Part shown: one piece after another, positions 18,583 through 27,678 of the stretch
Numbering within the stretch: position 1 is the first letter of the stretch
Layout: every line of letters begins with the position of its first letter
Assembly (NCBI GenBank): GCA_963748545.1
Contig: CAVVJO010000003.1
Span: 310,001-374,000 of the forward strand
DNA: 64,000 nt
Reading direction: 5' to 3'
Origin: Roseiarcus sp963748545
GTDB lineage: Bacteria > Pseudomonadota > Alphaproteobacteria > Rhizobiales > Beijerinckiaceae
Program-made: the position numbers and the translations under genes
Notes under the pieces: model-generated
Told to the model about the DNA's origin: nothing
Seen by the model: only the letters and a program-made list of their open reading frames with translations
The model's database searches: none

Positions 18583-19998
18583 CTACGCCGCCTGATCCGC
18601 GATCCGCCCCAGGCTCTCCTCGCGCCCGAGCACGGTCAGCACGTCGAAGATGCCGGGCGACGTGGAGCGGCCCGTGAGGGCCGCGCGGAGCGGCTGTGCG
18701 ACGGACCCGAGCTTGGCGCCCGTCTCTTCGGCGTAGGCGCGCACGACGGACTCGAGCGCCTCGTGCGTCCATGTCGAGGCGGTGAGCTTTGGTAAAAGCG
18801 CGGCGAGGTGGGCGCGCCCGCCTTTCTCGAGAAGGTCGAAGGCTTTCCCGTCCATGGGCAACGGACGGGTCGCGAACAGAAAGCCCGCGCCGTCGAGAAG
18901 CTCGACCAAGGTCTTCGCGCGCTCCTTCAAGCCGGGGATCGCGGCGCGCAACTGCGCCCGTTTCGCCGGGTCGAGCCTCGCCAGAACCTCGACGCCGCCC
19001 GGCAGGTAGGGAAGCGTATCGATCAGGGCCGCGAAGAGTTCGTCGTCGGTCGCGGCCCTCATGAAGTGACCGTTCATGTTGTCGAGCTTGGCGGTGTCGA
19101 AGCGAGAGGGCGAGCGGCCGATGGCGTCGAGGTCGAAAGCGGCGACGAGTTCGTCGGCGGTGAAGAACTCCTTATCGCCAGAACTCCAGCCGAGCCGCAC
19201 CAGATAGTTGCGCAAAGCCGCGGGCAGATAACCCATGGCGCGGTACGCCTCGACGCCGAGCGCGCCGTGGCGCTTGGAGAGCTTCGCGCCGTCAGCCCCG
19301 TGGATCAGCGGGATATGCGCCCAGACGGGAACATGCCAGCCGAGAGCCTGATAGATCTGGGTCTGCCGGGCGGCGTTGGTCAGATGGTCGTCGCCGCGGA
19401 TGACGTGAGTCACATTCATGTCGTGGTCGTCGACCACCACGGCCAGCATATAGGTCGGATTGCCGTCCGAGCGCAGCAGCACAAGGTCGTCGAGGTCCTT
19501 GTTGGCGAAGGTCACCTTGCCCTGCACCTTGTCGTCGATGACCGTCTCGCCCTCCTGGGCGGCGCGCAGCCGGATGACCGGCGCGACGCCGCTTGGCGCC
19601 TCGGACGGGTCGCGGTCGCGCCAGCGGCCGTCGTAGCGCATGGGCTTGCCCTCGCGCCGCGCCTTTTCGCGCATCTCCTCAAGCTCCGCCGGGCTCGCGT
19701 AGCAGCGATAGGCCGCGCCCGTGGCGAGCATTTCGTCAACCACCTCGCGGTGGCGGTCGGCGCGCTCGAACTGGCTGATCGCGTCGCCGTCCCAGTCGAG
19801 CCCGAGCCACTTGAGGCCGTCGAGAATCGCGTCGACGGCCGCCTGCGTCGAGCGCTCGCGGTCGGTGTCCTCGATCCGTAAAAGGAACGTCCCCTTGAAG
19901 CGTCTCGCGTAAAGCCAGTTGAACAACGCCGTGCGCGCGCCGCCGATGTGGAGGAACCCGGTCGGGGAGGGCGCGAAGCGGGTGACGATTGGGGCCAT
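18583..19998 (-). CDS. gltX: Glutamyl-tRNA synthetase
   Basis: 471 residues, class I synthetase that charges tRNA-Glu (and, in many alphaproteobacteria, tRNA-Gln for later amidation). The HIGH-type motif is H-I-G-G at 17-20 and the KMSKS equivalent is K-L-S-K-R at 239-243. Length is normal and the frame is intact. Like gltX elsewhere in the order it lies near comEC, although a TIM-barrel gene, a DoxX gene and a LysR gene intervene here. Confidence 0.97.
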   Translation of the reverse strand: MAPIVTRFAPSPTGFLHIGGARTALFNWLYARRFKGTFLLRIEDTDRERSTQAAVDAILDGLKWLGLDWDGDAISQFERADRHREVVDEMLATGAAYRCYASPAELEEMREKARREGKPMRYDGRWRDRDPSEAPSGVAPVIRLRAAQEGETVIDDKVQGKVTFANKDLDDLVLLRSDGNPTYMLAVVVDDHDMNVTHVIRGDDHLTNAARQTQIYQALGWHVPVWAHIPLIHGADGAKLSKRHGALGVEAYRAMGYLPAALRNYLVRLGWSSGDKEFFTADELVAAFDLDAIGRSPSRFDTAKLDNMNGHFMRAATDDELFAALIDTLPYLPGGVEVLARLDPAKRAQLRAAIPGLKERAKTLVELLDGAGFLFATRPLPMDGKAFDLLEKGGRAHLAALLPKLTASTWTHEALESVVRAYAEETGAKLGSVAQPLRAALTGRSTSPGIFDVLTVLGREESLGRIADQAA

Positions 19999-20174
19999 TT
20001 TTCGGAAAGCTCGGATGAGACGGGAACGAAGCCGGCGTGTCTAGCAGACAGGGGCGACGAGGCAAAGGCGGGCGGCTTCGCGGGCGCCACGAGCGTTGCG
20101 CGCTCGCGCCGCATTCCCAACGACGAGCGGGCGGTGGTACCTTGCTGCGGCGCAAGAAGCGCCCGAGGCGCGCG

Positions 20175-20864
20175 ATGGACTTCATCTTCATGCTGACCCG
20201 CGACGACGCGACGGTCGCCAACGCGCTCGACCTCGTGCAGGCGGTCCGACCCCTCGAACTCGGGCATATCGGCTTCAAGGATATCGGCGCCGATGCGGAG
20301 ACCTTGCGCCGGTTGGTCAGCGCCATCCGTGACGCCGGCGCTTCGGTCTGGATGGAGATCGTCTCGACCTCGCGCGAGGATGAATTGCGTTCGATCGCGC
20401 TCGGGCGCGATCTCGGCGTCGATTTCCTCATGGGCGGCGTCGGTGCGCAGGAGGGCGTTCGCATCCTGGAAGGCAGCCCGACCCGCTACCTGCCTTTCGC
20501 CGGGAAGCCGGCCGGTCATCCGACGCGCCTCGGCGGGGGGCCGCAAGAGGTGGAGGCGCACTGCCGCGACTTCGCCGCGCTCGGTTGCGCGGGCGTGGAC
20601 ATTCTGGCCTATCGGGCGACCGAGGCCGAGCCGCTCGAACTCGTGGCGGCCTGCCGCCGCGGCTTTGCCGACAAGGGCCTGGTGGTCGCGGCCGGCTCGA
20701 TCGACGGCCCCGAACGCGTCGCGGCGGTTCGCGCCGCCGGCGCCGACGCCTTCACCATCGGCACGGCGGCGATCGACGGAGCCTATGCGCCCGGCGCGGG
20801 GCCGCTGGCGGCGCAGCTTCGGGCTGTGCTCAAGGATTGCGGCGCGGCGGACGCGAGGCGGTGA
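20175..20864 (+). CDS. TIM-barrel protein, HisA/phosphate-binding-barrel-like
   Basis: 229 residues (start ATG at 20175, M-D-F-I-F-M-L-T-R-D-D). Regular beta/alpha alternation, an early L-G-H-I-G-F-K-D-I-G segment and C-terminal phosphate-loop-like motifs (V-V-A-A-G-S-I-D-G-P-E-R and A-D-A-F-T-I-G-T-A-A-I-D) fit a ribulose-phosphate-binding-like barrel. H-P-T-R-L-G-G lies in the middle. I recognise it as a conserved alphaproteobacterial barrel but cannot name a substrate. A frame continues further upstream without protein character. Confidence 0.65.
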   Translation: MDFIFMLTRDDATVANALDLVQAVRPLELGHIGFKDIGADAETLRRLVSAIRDAGASVWMEIVSTSREDELRSIALGRDLGVDFLMGGVGAQEGVRILEGSPTRYLPFAGKPAGHPTRLGGGPQEVEAHCRDFAALGCAGVDILAYRATEAEPLELVAACRRGFADKGLVVAAGSIDGPERVAAVRAAGADAFTIGTAAIDGAYAPGAGPLAAQLRAVLKDCGAADARR

Positions 20865-20883
20865 AGCGGTCGCAAACGACAAC

Positions 20884-20909
20884 GCCCGCCGCCTTTCGAG
20901 GCGACGGGC
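20884..20909. terminator. Bidirectional GC hairpin between convergent genes
   Basis: Stem GCCCG-c-CGCCT, loop TTCG, AGGCG-a-CGGGC: ten pairs with one mismatch and a stable UUCG-type loop. It sits between the stop of the TIM-barrel gene and the stop of the convergent DoxX gene. There is no T-tract, so it may slow polymerase or protect 3' ends more than terminate on its own. Confidence 0.5.
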
Positions 20910-20936
20910 GCTGCGCGTCGTAAGATTTGGCTTGGG

Positions 20937-21392
20937 TCAGGCCGCGCGCGGCAGGCGGCGATCGGCGTTCCGGTCGCCCGGAACCGGCGTCGGAACAAGG
21001 GCGAAGGCGCCGTCGCCGATGAGCGCGACGGCGAGAAGGCCGACGATCCACAGCGCCGGAAATTCCCAGCCGCCATTCGGGCTCGTGAAGAAGAAGCCCG
21101 CTGCGCCGTGGACGGTGAAGATTGCGCCGAGGAGGATCGGAACGGTCGCCAGCGCCGCGAGCCGCGGCCAAAGGCCGATCAAGAGCGCGACCGCTCCGAT
21201 GAGCTCCCAGGCGATCGTGACATAGGCGAGGGCCGGCGGCAGGCCGAGCGAGCCGAAGAATTGCGCCGTGCCCGCCGGCGTGAAGACGAAGAGCTTGAGG
21301 CCCGCATGGGCGAAGAAAAGAATCGCGAGCGCGAGGCGAAGGACGAACACCCCATAGGGCGCGGTGCGGTTGTCGATCATGACGGTTCCCAT
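20937..21392 (-). CDS. DoxX family membrane protein
   Basis: About 151 residues with four hydrophobic helices. The motif F-F-A-H-A-G-L-K-L after helix 1 and the P-N-G-G-W-E-F segment before helix 4 are classical DoxX features. The start may be ATG 21392 or ATG 21380 (M-I-D-N-R-T-A-P-Y-G). A LysR regulator lies 99 bases upstream on the same strand. DoxX genes are often controlled by a neighbouring LysR protein, so a regulatory link is plausible. Confidence 0.8.
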   Translation of the reverse strand: MGTVMIDNRTAPYGVFVLRLALAILFFAHAGLKLFVFTPAGTAQFFGSLGLPPALAYVTIAWELIGAVALLIGLWPRLAALATVPILLGAIFTVHGAAGFFFTSPNGGWEFPALWIVGLLAVALIGDGAFALVPTPVPGDRNADRRLPRAA

Positions 21393-21491
21393 CGGTTAAG
21401 GTTCGATGGACGCGAATGTGCCCGTGGTCGCGAGGAAGAAAAACGGGTCAACGAGGGAATGACTTTCGCCAGTTTGGAATGAATGCAGCGT

Positions 21492-22409
21492 TCACCAGTC
21501 CTGATCCCAAGGCGGGGCGCCGCGGAACCGGTCGGCGAGAAAATCGACGAGCGCGCGGACTTTGGGCGCAAGATGTCGCGCCGGCGGGTAGAGAATGTGG
21601 ACGCCCGAGCGCGGCGGCTCCTCGAACGGCCTCAGGAGCGCTTTGAGCGCGCCTGCGCGCAGTCTCGGACCCGCGACGAAGGTCGGCGCGCGCATGATGC
21701 CGAGCCCGGCCTCCGCCGCCGCGACGCAGGCCTCGCCGTTCGAGAACCGCAGGCGGCCGGTGACCGGAACGCGCAGCGGCGCCGCGGTTTGCGGGTCGCG
21801 AAAACGCCAGACGAGCGGGTCCGGGAAATTGGTGTCGATGATGCATTCGTGATGCGCGAGATCGGTGGGGGCGGAGGGCTCGCCGCGCGCTTCGAGGTAG
21901 GTCGGCGAGGCCGCAATGACGATCCGATTGGCGCAGAGCCTGCGGGCGATCAAGCTCGCATCGGCGGGCTCGCCGACGCGAATGGCGAGGTCGAAGCCCT
22001 CGTCGATGAGATTGGCGACCCGGTCGGAGAAGCTGACGTCGAGGAAAATCTCCGGGTACACGCGCGCGAAATCGATCAGCGCGGCCTGGAGCTGGACCGT
22101 GCCGAAGGTGTCGGGGACGGTGAGCGCAAGCCGGCCGCGGGCCTCGCCCGCCGCCGACTTCACCGAGGCGTCAAGCGCGTCATACTCGTCGATGACCGCC
22201 TTGACCCGCTCGAAATAGGCGCGGCCCACCTCGGTCGGCGACAGCGCGCGGGTCGAGCGATTCAGGAGCTGGACTCCGAGCTCGGCTTCGAGCCTGCCGA
22301 TGAGCTTCGAGGCCTGGCTCGCGCTCGTGCCCAGGCGCTCGGCCGCGCGTGAGAAGCCGCCGGTATCCATAACCGCGACGAACATCCGGTCGCATTCCAG
22401 CCGATCCAT
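21492..22409 (-). CDS. LysR family transcriptional regulator
   Basis: 305 residues. The N-terminal winged HTH is clear: M-D-T-G-G-F-S-R-A-A-E-R-L-G-T-S-A-S-Q-A-S-K (about 15-36), followed by L-L-N-R-S-T-R-A-L-S-P-T-E-V-G. The effector domain spans about 90-290 (V-P-D-T-F-G, D-L-A-I-R-V-G-E, L-C-A-N-R). ATG 22409 is the start. It may control the DoxX gene downstream or its divergent neighbour comEC. The effector is unknown. Confidence 0.9.
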   Translation of the reverse strand: MDRLECDRMFVAVMDTGGFSRAAERLGTSASQASKLIGRLEAELGVQLLNRSTRALSPTEVGRAYFERVKAVIDEYDALDASVKSAAGEARGRLALTVPDTFGTVQLQAALIDFARVYPEIFLDVSFSDRVANLIDEGFDLAIRVGEPADASLIARRLCANRIVIAASPTYLEARGEPSAPTDLAHHECIIDTNFPDPLVWRFRDPQTAAPLRVPVTGRLRFSNGEACVAAAEAGLGIMRAPTFVAGPRLRAGALKALLRPFEEPPRSGVHILYPPARHLAPKVRALVDFLADRFRGAPPWDQDW

Positions 22410-22554
22410 GCGGCAAGCTTCGCCCTGCGGCGGCGATCGCGCAAGCTCTGGCGGGGCGCTGGGGGAGGCCGGGCCCGGTTCGCCGTCGTGGCCCCGCGCC
22501 CCCCCGTGCGCGTCGTCTCTTTCCTCCGCGCGGCTCCTGTGCTTAAGTTGACGC

Positions 22555-24819
22555 ATGGGCACTTCGGGGCGTGCGGGCGTTCTGGCGGCCGCCTCGGGGC
22601 TGTCGCGCGCCGCCGCTTGGGCGCCCGACTGGCGCAAGGCGTTCGACGGCGCGCTGGCGCGCGAGGTCGAGGAGCGCCGGTTCTTTCTGTGGCTGCCGGT
22701 CGCCGCGATGGCCGGCGTGGCGCTCAATCTCTCCGCCGACAGCGAGCCGGCCCTGTGGGCGCCGATCGCTCTGTGCCTCGTCTTCTCGGGCCTGGCGTTT
22801 CTGGCGCGAGCGCGTCCCGTCGCATTCGGCGTGACGCTCGCGCTCGCCGCGCTGTTCGCGGGCTTTCTGTCCATGTCGTTGCGCACCGCGCGCGTGGCCG
22901 CGCCGGCGCTCGACCGCATCCGCATCGTCTCGCTGACCGGAACCGTGGAGGAGGTCGATCTGAGACCGGTCGGCGCGCGTATGGTGATCGCGGTCGCGCG
23001 CGCCGACGGCATGCCGGCGGACAAGGTTCCGGCGCGCATCCGGGTCACCACCCGCAAGACGCCCAACGCCGTCGCGGGCGATTTCGTCGCCCTGAAAGCC
23101 CGCCTCCTGCCGCCCTCGCACGCGTCCCTGCCGGGCGGCTACGACTTCGCCCGCGACGCGTTCTTCGCCGGCGTCGGCGCGGTCGGCTCGACGTTGGGCG
23201 CTATCCAGGTCCTGCCCCCGCCCGAGGACGCAAGCCTTCGCCAGCGGTTCTCGGCGGCGATCGACCACGCCCGCAACGCGCTCGCGCTGCGGGTCAGCCG
23301 GATCATCGGCGGCGACGAGGGGGCGATCGCCGCAGCCATGGTGACCGGCAAGCGCGACTTCCTCAGCAACGACGCCAAGGACTTGATCCGCGAAGCCGGC
23401 ATCTTCCACATCATCACCATCTCCGGCGTGCAGATGACGCTGGTCGCCGGGATTTTTTTCGTCGTCGCGCGCCGGCTGCTGGCGCTGTCGCCGACGCTGG
23501 CGCTGAGTTACCCGATCAAGAAATGGGCGGCGGTCGTCGCCATGGCCGGCTCGCTTCTCTACGACGTCGCGACCGGCTCGCGCGTCGGGACCGAGCGGGC
23601 GCTGGTGATGACCCTGATCGTGCTCGGCGCGGTGGTCATGGACCGGCGCGCGCTGACCATGCGCAACCTCGCCTTCGCCGTCATCGCGGTGATCGCGCTC
23701 GAACCCGAGGCGATCCTCGGCGTGAGCTTCCAGCTCTCGTTCGCGGCAGTGGCGGCGCTGGTCGCAGTGATGGAGGCGCGGATCGCCGGCATGGAGGCCG
23801 ATCCCGATCCGTTCCTGCCGCAGCGGGCCCGGCCGCCGCCGCGGACCCTGATCGCGGGAATTCTGCACAAGCCGCTGGCGCTGCTCCTCGCCACCGCCTG
23901 CGCGACCGGCGCGACGGCTTCGTTCATGGCGTATCATTTCCATGACCTCAGCCCCTATGTGCTGGTCGGGAATCCGCTGACGCTCTCGATCATCGAGTTC
24001 TTCGCGGTCCCGGGCGCGCTCGTCGGCGCGGCGCTTTATCCGCTCGGGCTCGACGGGCCGGTCTGGCTCTATGTCGGGTTCGGCATCCGCTTCATTCTGT
24101 GGGTCGCCCGCTTCATCGCCGACGCGCCGGGCTCGACCGTGCACCTCAGGGCGTTCGCGCCCTATGCGCTGCCGTTCCTGGCGCTCGCCGTGATGAGCGC
24201 GACGATCTGGCGGACATGGGTCTTTCGCGCGAGCGCCATCCCGCTTGCCGTCGTCGGCCTGATCGGCGCCATGAGCGGCCCGCGCTACGACGTCCTGGTC
24301 GCGCCCTCGGGCGACCAGGCGGCGGTGCGCGACGCCGACGGCAAGCTGATGATCGTGGGAAAGCGATTCAACGCCTTCGCCGCCGAGCAATGGCTGACCG
24401 CCGACGGCGACGGGCGCGATCCCGCGCAGGCGCGCGACCCGGACGCGCCCTGCGACCGGCTCGCCTGCGTCGCCGCCTTGCCCGAGGGCGAGTCGATGAG
24501 CCTGGTTCTGGATCGCATGGCCTTCGACGAGGATTGCGAGCGCGCCGAAATCGTGGTGAGCGCGCTGACCGCGCCCGCCGACTGCGGCGCCAAGTTCGTG
24601 CTCGACGAGAAGGCGCTGGCCAGGTTCGGCGCGGTCGGGCTGACGCTGCGCACGGACGGCGGCTTCGCCCTCACGGCCGACCGCGCGACGCTGCAGAATC
24701 GGCCCTGGTCGCCCGCGCCTCCGCCTGCGCTCGACGACCGCATCGTGCGCCCGGGCCATGCGACGGCGCACGGGGCGGAGCCGGGGGAGACGGACCCCGG
24801 AGGGGCCGAGCCGCAATAG
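22555..24819 (+). CDS. comEC: ComEC/Rec2 family DNA-uptake channel
   Basis: 754 residues, intact. A DUF4131-like N-terminal part carries an OB-like soluble segment (about 120-200). The polytopic Competence domain runs about 250-560 (A-M-V-T-G-K-R-D-F-L, I-F-H-I-I-T-I-S-G-V-Q-M-T-L). A small C-terminal soluble domain (about 575-735) replaces the metallo-beta-lactamase domain of Bacillus ComEC, as is usual in alphaproteobacteria. It would carry single-stranded DNA across the inner membrane. The last 25 residues are Pro/Glu/Gly-rich. Confidence 0.88.
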   Translation: MGTSGRAGVLAAASGLSRAAAWAPDWRKAFDGALAREVEERRFFLWLPVAAMAGVALNLSADSEPALWAPIALCLVFSGLAFLARARPVAFGVTLALAALFAGFLSMSLRTARVAAPALDRIRIVSLTGTVEEVDLRPVGARMVIAVARADGMPADKVPARIRVTTRKTPNAVAGDFVALKARLLPPSHASLPGGYDFARDAFFAGVGAVGSTLGAIQVLPPPEDASLRQRFSAAIDHARNALALRVSRIIGGDEGAIAAAMVTGKRDFLSNDAKDLIREAGIFHIITISGVQMTLVAGIFFVVARRLLALSPTLALSYPIKKWAAVVAMAGSLLYDVATGSRVGTERALVMTLIVLGAVVMDRRALTMRNLAFAVIAVIALEPEAILGVSFQLSFAAVAALVAVMEARIAGMEADPDPFLPQRARPPPRTLIAGILHKPLALLLATACATGATASFMAYHFHDLSPYVLVGNPLTLSIIEFFAVPGALVGAALYPLGLDGPVWLYVGFGIRFILWVARFIADAPGSTVHLRAFAPYALPFLALAVMSATIWRTWVFRASAIPLAVVGLIGAMSGPRYDVLVAPSGDQAAVRDADGKLMIVGKRFNAFAAEQWLTADGDGRDPAQARDPDAPCDRLACVAALPEGESMSLVLDRMAFDEDCERAEIVVSALTAPADCGAKFVLDEKALARFGAVGLTLRTDGGFALTADRATLQNRPWSPAPPPALDDRIVRPGHATAHGAEPGETDPGGAEPQ

Positions 24820-24917
24820 AGCCCGGTCTCCGGCTTGCCCTTACCCCGCCTATGGGGTCATAAGGCCGGTTTTACGGGGCCTCGCGCCCCGCCGAATCGC
24901 CCGTCGGAAGCGAGCCC

Positions 24918-26246
24918 ATGCGTCTCACCCGCTATTTTCTGCCCATCCTCAAGGAAACGCCGAAAGAGGCGGAGATCGTCTCGCACCGGCTGATGCTGCG
25001 CGCCGGCATGATCCGCCAGGAGGCGGCGGGCATCTACGCCTGGCTGCCGCTGGGCCTGCGCGTCCTGCAGAAAATCTGCGCCGTCGTGCGCGAGGAGCAG
25101 AATAGGGCGGGGGCGATCGAACTTCTCATGCCGACGCTGCAATCGGCCGATCTCTGGCGCGAATCCGGCCGCTACGACGACTACGGCAAGGAGATGCTGC
25201 GCATCCGCGACCGGCACGATCGCGACATTCTCTACGGACCGACCAACGAGGAGATGATCACAGAGATCTTCCGCTCGTCCGTGCGCTCGTACAAAGACCT
25301 GCCGCTGAATCTCTACCACATCCAGTGGAAGTTCCGCGACGAGGTGCGGCCGCGCTTCGGCGTCATGCGCTCGCGCGAGTTCCTGATGAAGGACGCCTAT
25401 TCGTTCGACCTCGACCAGGCCGGCGCACGCCATTCCTACAACCGCATGTTCACCGCCTATCTCCGCACCTTCAAGCGCTTAGGGCTCACCGCCATCCCGA
25501 TGATGGCCGACACCGGGCCGATCGGCGGCGACCTCAGCCATGAGTTCATCATCCTGGCCTCGACCGGCGAGAGCGAGGTCTTCTGTCACAAGGATTATCT
25601 CACCTTCGACACGCCGCCCGAGACGATCGACTTCGAGGACGCCCACACCATGCAGGGCGTGTTCGACAAGTGGACCTCGCTCTACGCCGCGACCTCGGAG
25701 AAGCATGACGCCGCGGCGTTCGGGGCGCTGCCCGAGGCGGCGCGCATTTCGGCGCGCGGCATCGAGGTCGGCCATATTTTCTACTTCGGAACCAAATACT
25801 CCGGGCCGATGAAAGCCGTCGTCAATGGTCCGGACGGCAAGGAGACATCCGTGCACATGGGCTCTTACGGCATTGGCCCGAGCCGGCTTGCGGCGGCGCT
25901 GATCGAGGCCAACCACGACGAGGCCGGACCGATCTGGCCCGACGCCATCGCCCCGTTCCGCGTCGGCCTAATCAATCTCAAGGTTGGCGACGCGGCGACC
26001 GACGGCGCCGCCAAGCGCATCCACCAGGCGTTGGAAGGCGCCGGCGTGGACGTGCTCTACGACGATCGCGACGAGCGGCCGGGCGCCAAGTTCGCCACGA
26101 TGGACCTGATCGGCGCCCCGCATCAGGTGATCGTCGGCCCCAAGAGCCTCGCCGACGGCAAGGTCGAGCTGAAAGTCCGCCGCACCGGCGAACGCGAGCT
26201 CGTCAGCGTCGAGGCGGCGATCGAAAAGCTCGGCGGAAAGGCGTGA
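24918..26246 (+). CDS. proS: Prolyl-tRNA synthetase (short alphaproteobacterial form)
   Basis: 442 residues, class II synthetase lacking the editing insertion, as is normal for Hyphomicrobiales. Motif 1 and 2 regions are recognisable (R-L-M-L-R-A-G-M-I-R-Q-E-A-A-G-I-Y-A-W-L-P and Q-W-K-F-R-D-E-V-R-P-R-F-G-V-M-R-S-R-E-F). The C-terminal anticodon-binding domain starts near residue 345. It is followed by a dispersed hairpin repeat and then lolCD, the usual order in this bacterial order. Confidence 0.97.
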   Translation: MRLTRYFLPILKETPKEAEIVSHRLMLRAGMIRQEAAGIYAWLPLGLRVLQKICAVVREEQNRAGAIELLMPTLQSADLWRESGRYDDYGKEMLRIRDRHDRDILYGPTNEEMITEIFRSSVRSYKDLPLNLYHIQWKFRDEVRPRFGVMRSREFLMKDAYSFDLDQAGARHSYNRMFTAYLRTFKRLGLTAIPMMADTGPIGGDLSHEFIILASTGESEVFCHKDYLTFDTPPETIDFEDAHTMQGVFDKWTSLYAATSEKHDAAAFGALPEAARISARGIEVGHIFYFGTKYSGPMKAVVNGPDGKETSVHMGSYGIGPSRLAAALIEANHDEAGPIWPDAIAPFRVGLINLKVGDAATDGAAKRIHQALEGAGVDVLYDDRDERPGAKFATMDLIGAPHQVIVGPKSLADGKVELKVRRTGERELVSVEAAIEKLGGKA

Positions 26247-26278
26247 TGGCGGCTTTTCGTCTGCACCGTCCCTCCGCC

Positions 26279-26365
26279 GTCATGGCCGGGCTTGTCCGGC
26301 GTTTCTTCGTGAACGGGCTGCGGGTGCGGCCCGGCGTGGATGGCCGGGACAAGCCCAGCCATGAC
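26279..26365. repeat. Dispersed inverted repeat between proS and lolC
   Basis: The arms GTCATGGCCGGGCTTGTCC (26279-26297) and the near-complement ending GGGCTGGCTTGTCCCGG-type bases at 26344-26365 enclose about 45 bases. This is the very common alphaproteobacterial intergenic hairpin, whose translation gives spurious M-A-G-T-S-P-A-M-T peptides. It may stabilise the proS 3' end. Confidence 0.8.
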
Positions 26366-26385
26366 GCGGAGAGGGGGACTGGCGC

Positions 26386-27678
26386 ATGACCGCCGCCGCC
26401 GTCGAAACCTCGGCGCCCTCACGCGCGACGCGGGCCTTCGCGCCGTTCGAGTGGATGGTCGCGTTCCGATACTTGCGCGCGCGCAACGCCCAGAAATCGA
26501 TCTCGGTGATCGCCGGATTCTCCTTTCTCGGCATCGTGCTCGGGGTCGCGGCGCTGATCGTCGTCATGTCGGTGATGAACGGCTTTCGCCACGACCTCAT
26601 GGAGAAGATGATCGGCCTCAACGGCCACATGTTTCTTCAGGGTATCGAGACGCCGCTGACCGACTACGACGCGGTGACGGATCGGGTCAGCAAGGTGCCG
26701 GGTGTGACGCTGGCGCTGCCTCTGGTCGAGGGACAGGCGTTCGCCACCACCCAATATGGCTCGGCCGGCGCGCTGGTGCGCGGAATCCGTCAACAGGACC
26801 TCGAGCGCCTGCCGGGCGTCGCGGGACACATCACCCAGGGTTCTCTCGACGGATTTGACGCGGGGCAGGGGGTCGCGGTCGGCGCCAAGCTCGCCGAGCA
26901 CCTGGGCTTGAGGGTCGGCGACAAGGTGACGATCATCGCGCCTCACGGCGCCGAGACGCCGTTCGGCGTCACGCCGCGGATGAAGAGTTACGACGTCGCA
27001 GCGATCTTCCAGATCGGCATGGCGACTTTCGACAACACCTTCATCTTCATGCCGCTGGCCGAGGCGCAGACCTTCTTCAATCAGGAGGGCCAGGCGAACG
27101 TCATCGAAGTCTACGTCGCCAATCCCGACGACATGGATGCGATGCGCAAGAAAATCGAGCCCGCCCAGCAGCGGCCGATGATCGACACCGACTGGCGCCA
27201 GCTCAACCGCAGCTTTTTCGACGTGCTGGCGGTCGAGAGCAACGTGATGTTCGCGATTCTCGCGCTGATCATGCTGGTCGCGGCGCTCAACATCATCTCC
27301 GGGCTCATCATGCTGGTGCAGGACAAGGCCCGCGCCATCGCGGTGCTGCGCACCATGGGCGCAACCCGCGGCGCGATCATGCGCATCTTCCTGATCACGG
27401 GCGCCACGATTGGCGTCGTGGGCACCTTTGTCGGGCTGATCCTCGGGCTCCTTGTCGCCTATAACGTCGAGCCGATCCGGAAATTCCTGTCGTGGGTCAC
27501 CGGCCAGAACCTGTTTCCGTCGGAGTTCTACTTTCTGTCGCAACTGCCTTCGCGGGTCGAAACGACCGACGTGCTCGCGGTCGTCGGGCTGGCGCTCGTC
27601 CTCTCGATCGCGGCGACGATCTATCCGTCCTGGCGGGCGGCCAAGCTCGATCCGGTGGAGGCGCTGCGCTATGAATGA
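26386..27678 (+). CDS. lolC: Lipoprotein-releasing ABC transporter permease LolC/E
   Basis: 430 residues with the LolC/E layout: N-terminal helix after F-E-W-M-V-A-F-R-Y-L-R-A-R, a large periplasmic MacB-type domain (about 55-270), and three C-terminal helices in an FtsX-type domain (I-L-R-T-M-G-A-T-R-G-A-I-M-R-I-F). With LolD it extracts outer-membrane lipoproteins from the inner membrane. A single LolC/E subunit (homodimer) is usual in alphaproteobacteria. Its 3' end overlaps lolD by 8 bases. Confidence 0.93.
   Translation: MTAAAVETSAPSRATRAFAPFEWMVAFRYLRARNAQKSISVIAGFSFLGIVLGVAALIVVMSVMNGFRHDLMEKMIGLNGHMFLQGIETPLTDYDAVTDRVSKVPGVTLALPLVEGQAFATTQYGSAGALVRGIRQQDLERLPGVAGHITQGSLDGFDAGQGVAVGAKLAEHLGLRVGDKVTIIAPHGAETPFGVTPRMKSYDVAAIFQIGMATFDNTFIFMPLAEAQTFFNQEGQANVIEVYVANPDDMDAMRKKIEPAQQRPMIDTDWRQLNRSFFDVLAVESNVMFAILALIMLVAALNIISGLIMLVQDKARAIAVLRTMGATRGAIMRIFLITGATIGVVGTFVGLILGLLVAYNVEPIRKFLSWVTGQNLFPSEFYFLSQLPSRVETTDVLAVVGLALVLSIAATIYPSWRAAKLDPVEALRYE

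Noticed and set aside
22543..24816. A 757-codon open frame antisense to comEC
   Set aside because: Antisense shadow of a GC-rich gene. The translation is Arg/Asp/Gly-rich with no domain, while the plus strand encodes a clear ComEC. Similar long shadows at 3111-4502 (+), 46011-48056 (-) and 51294-53123 (+) were rejected likewise.
24819..26385. Insertion sequence between comEC, proS and lolC
   Set aside because: The inverted repeat at 26279-26365 lacks a transposase and target duplication. It matches the common dispersed intergenic hairpin.
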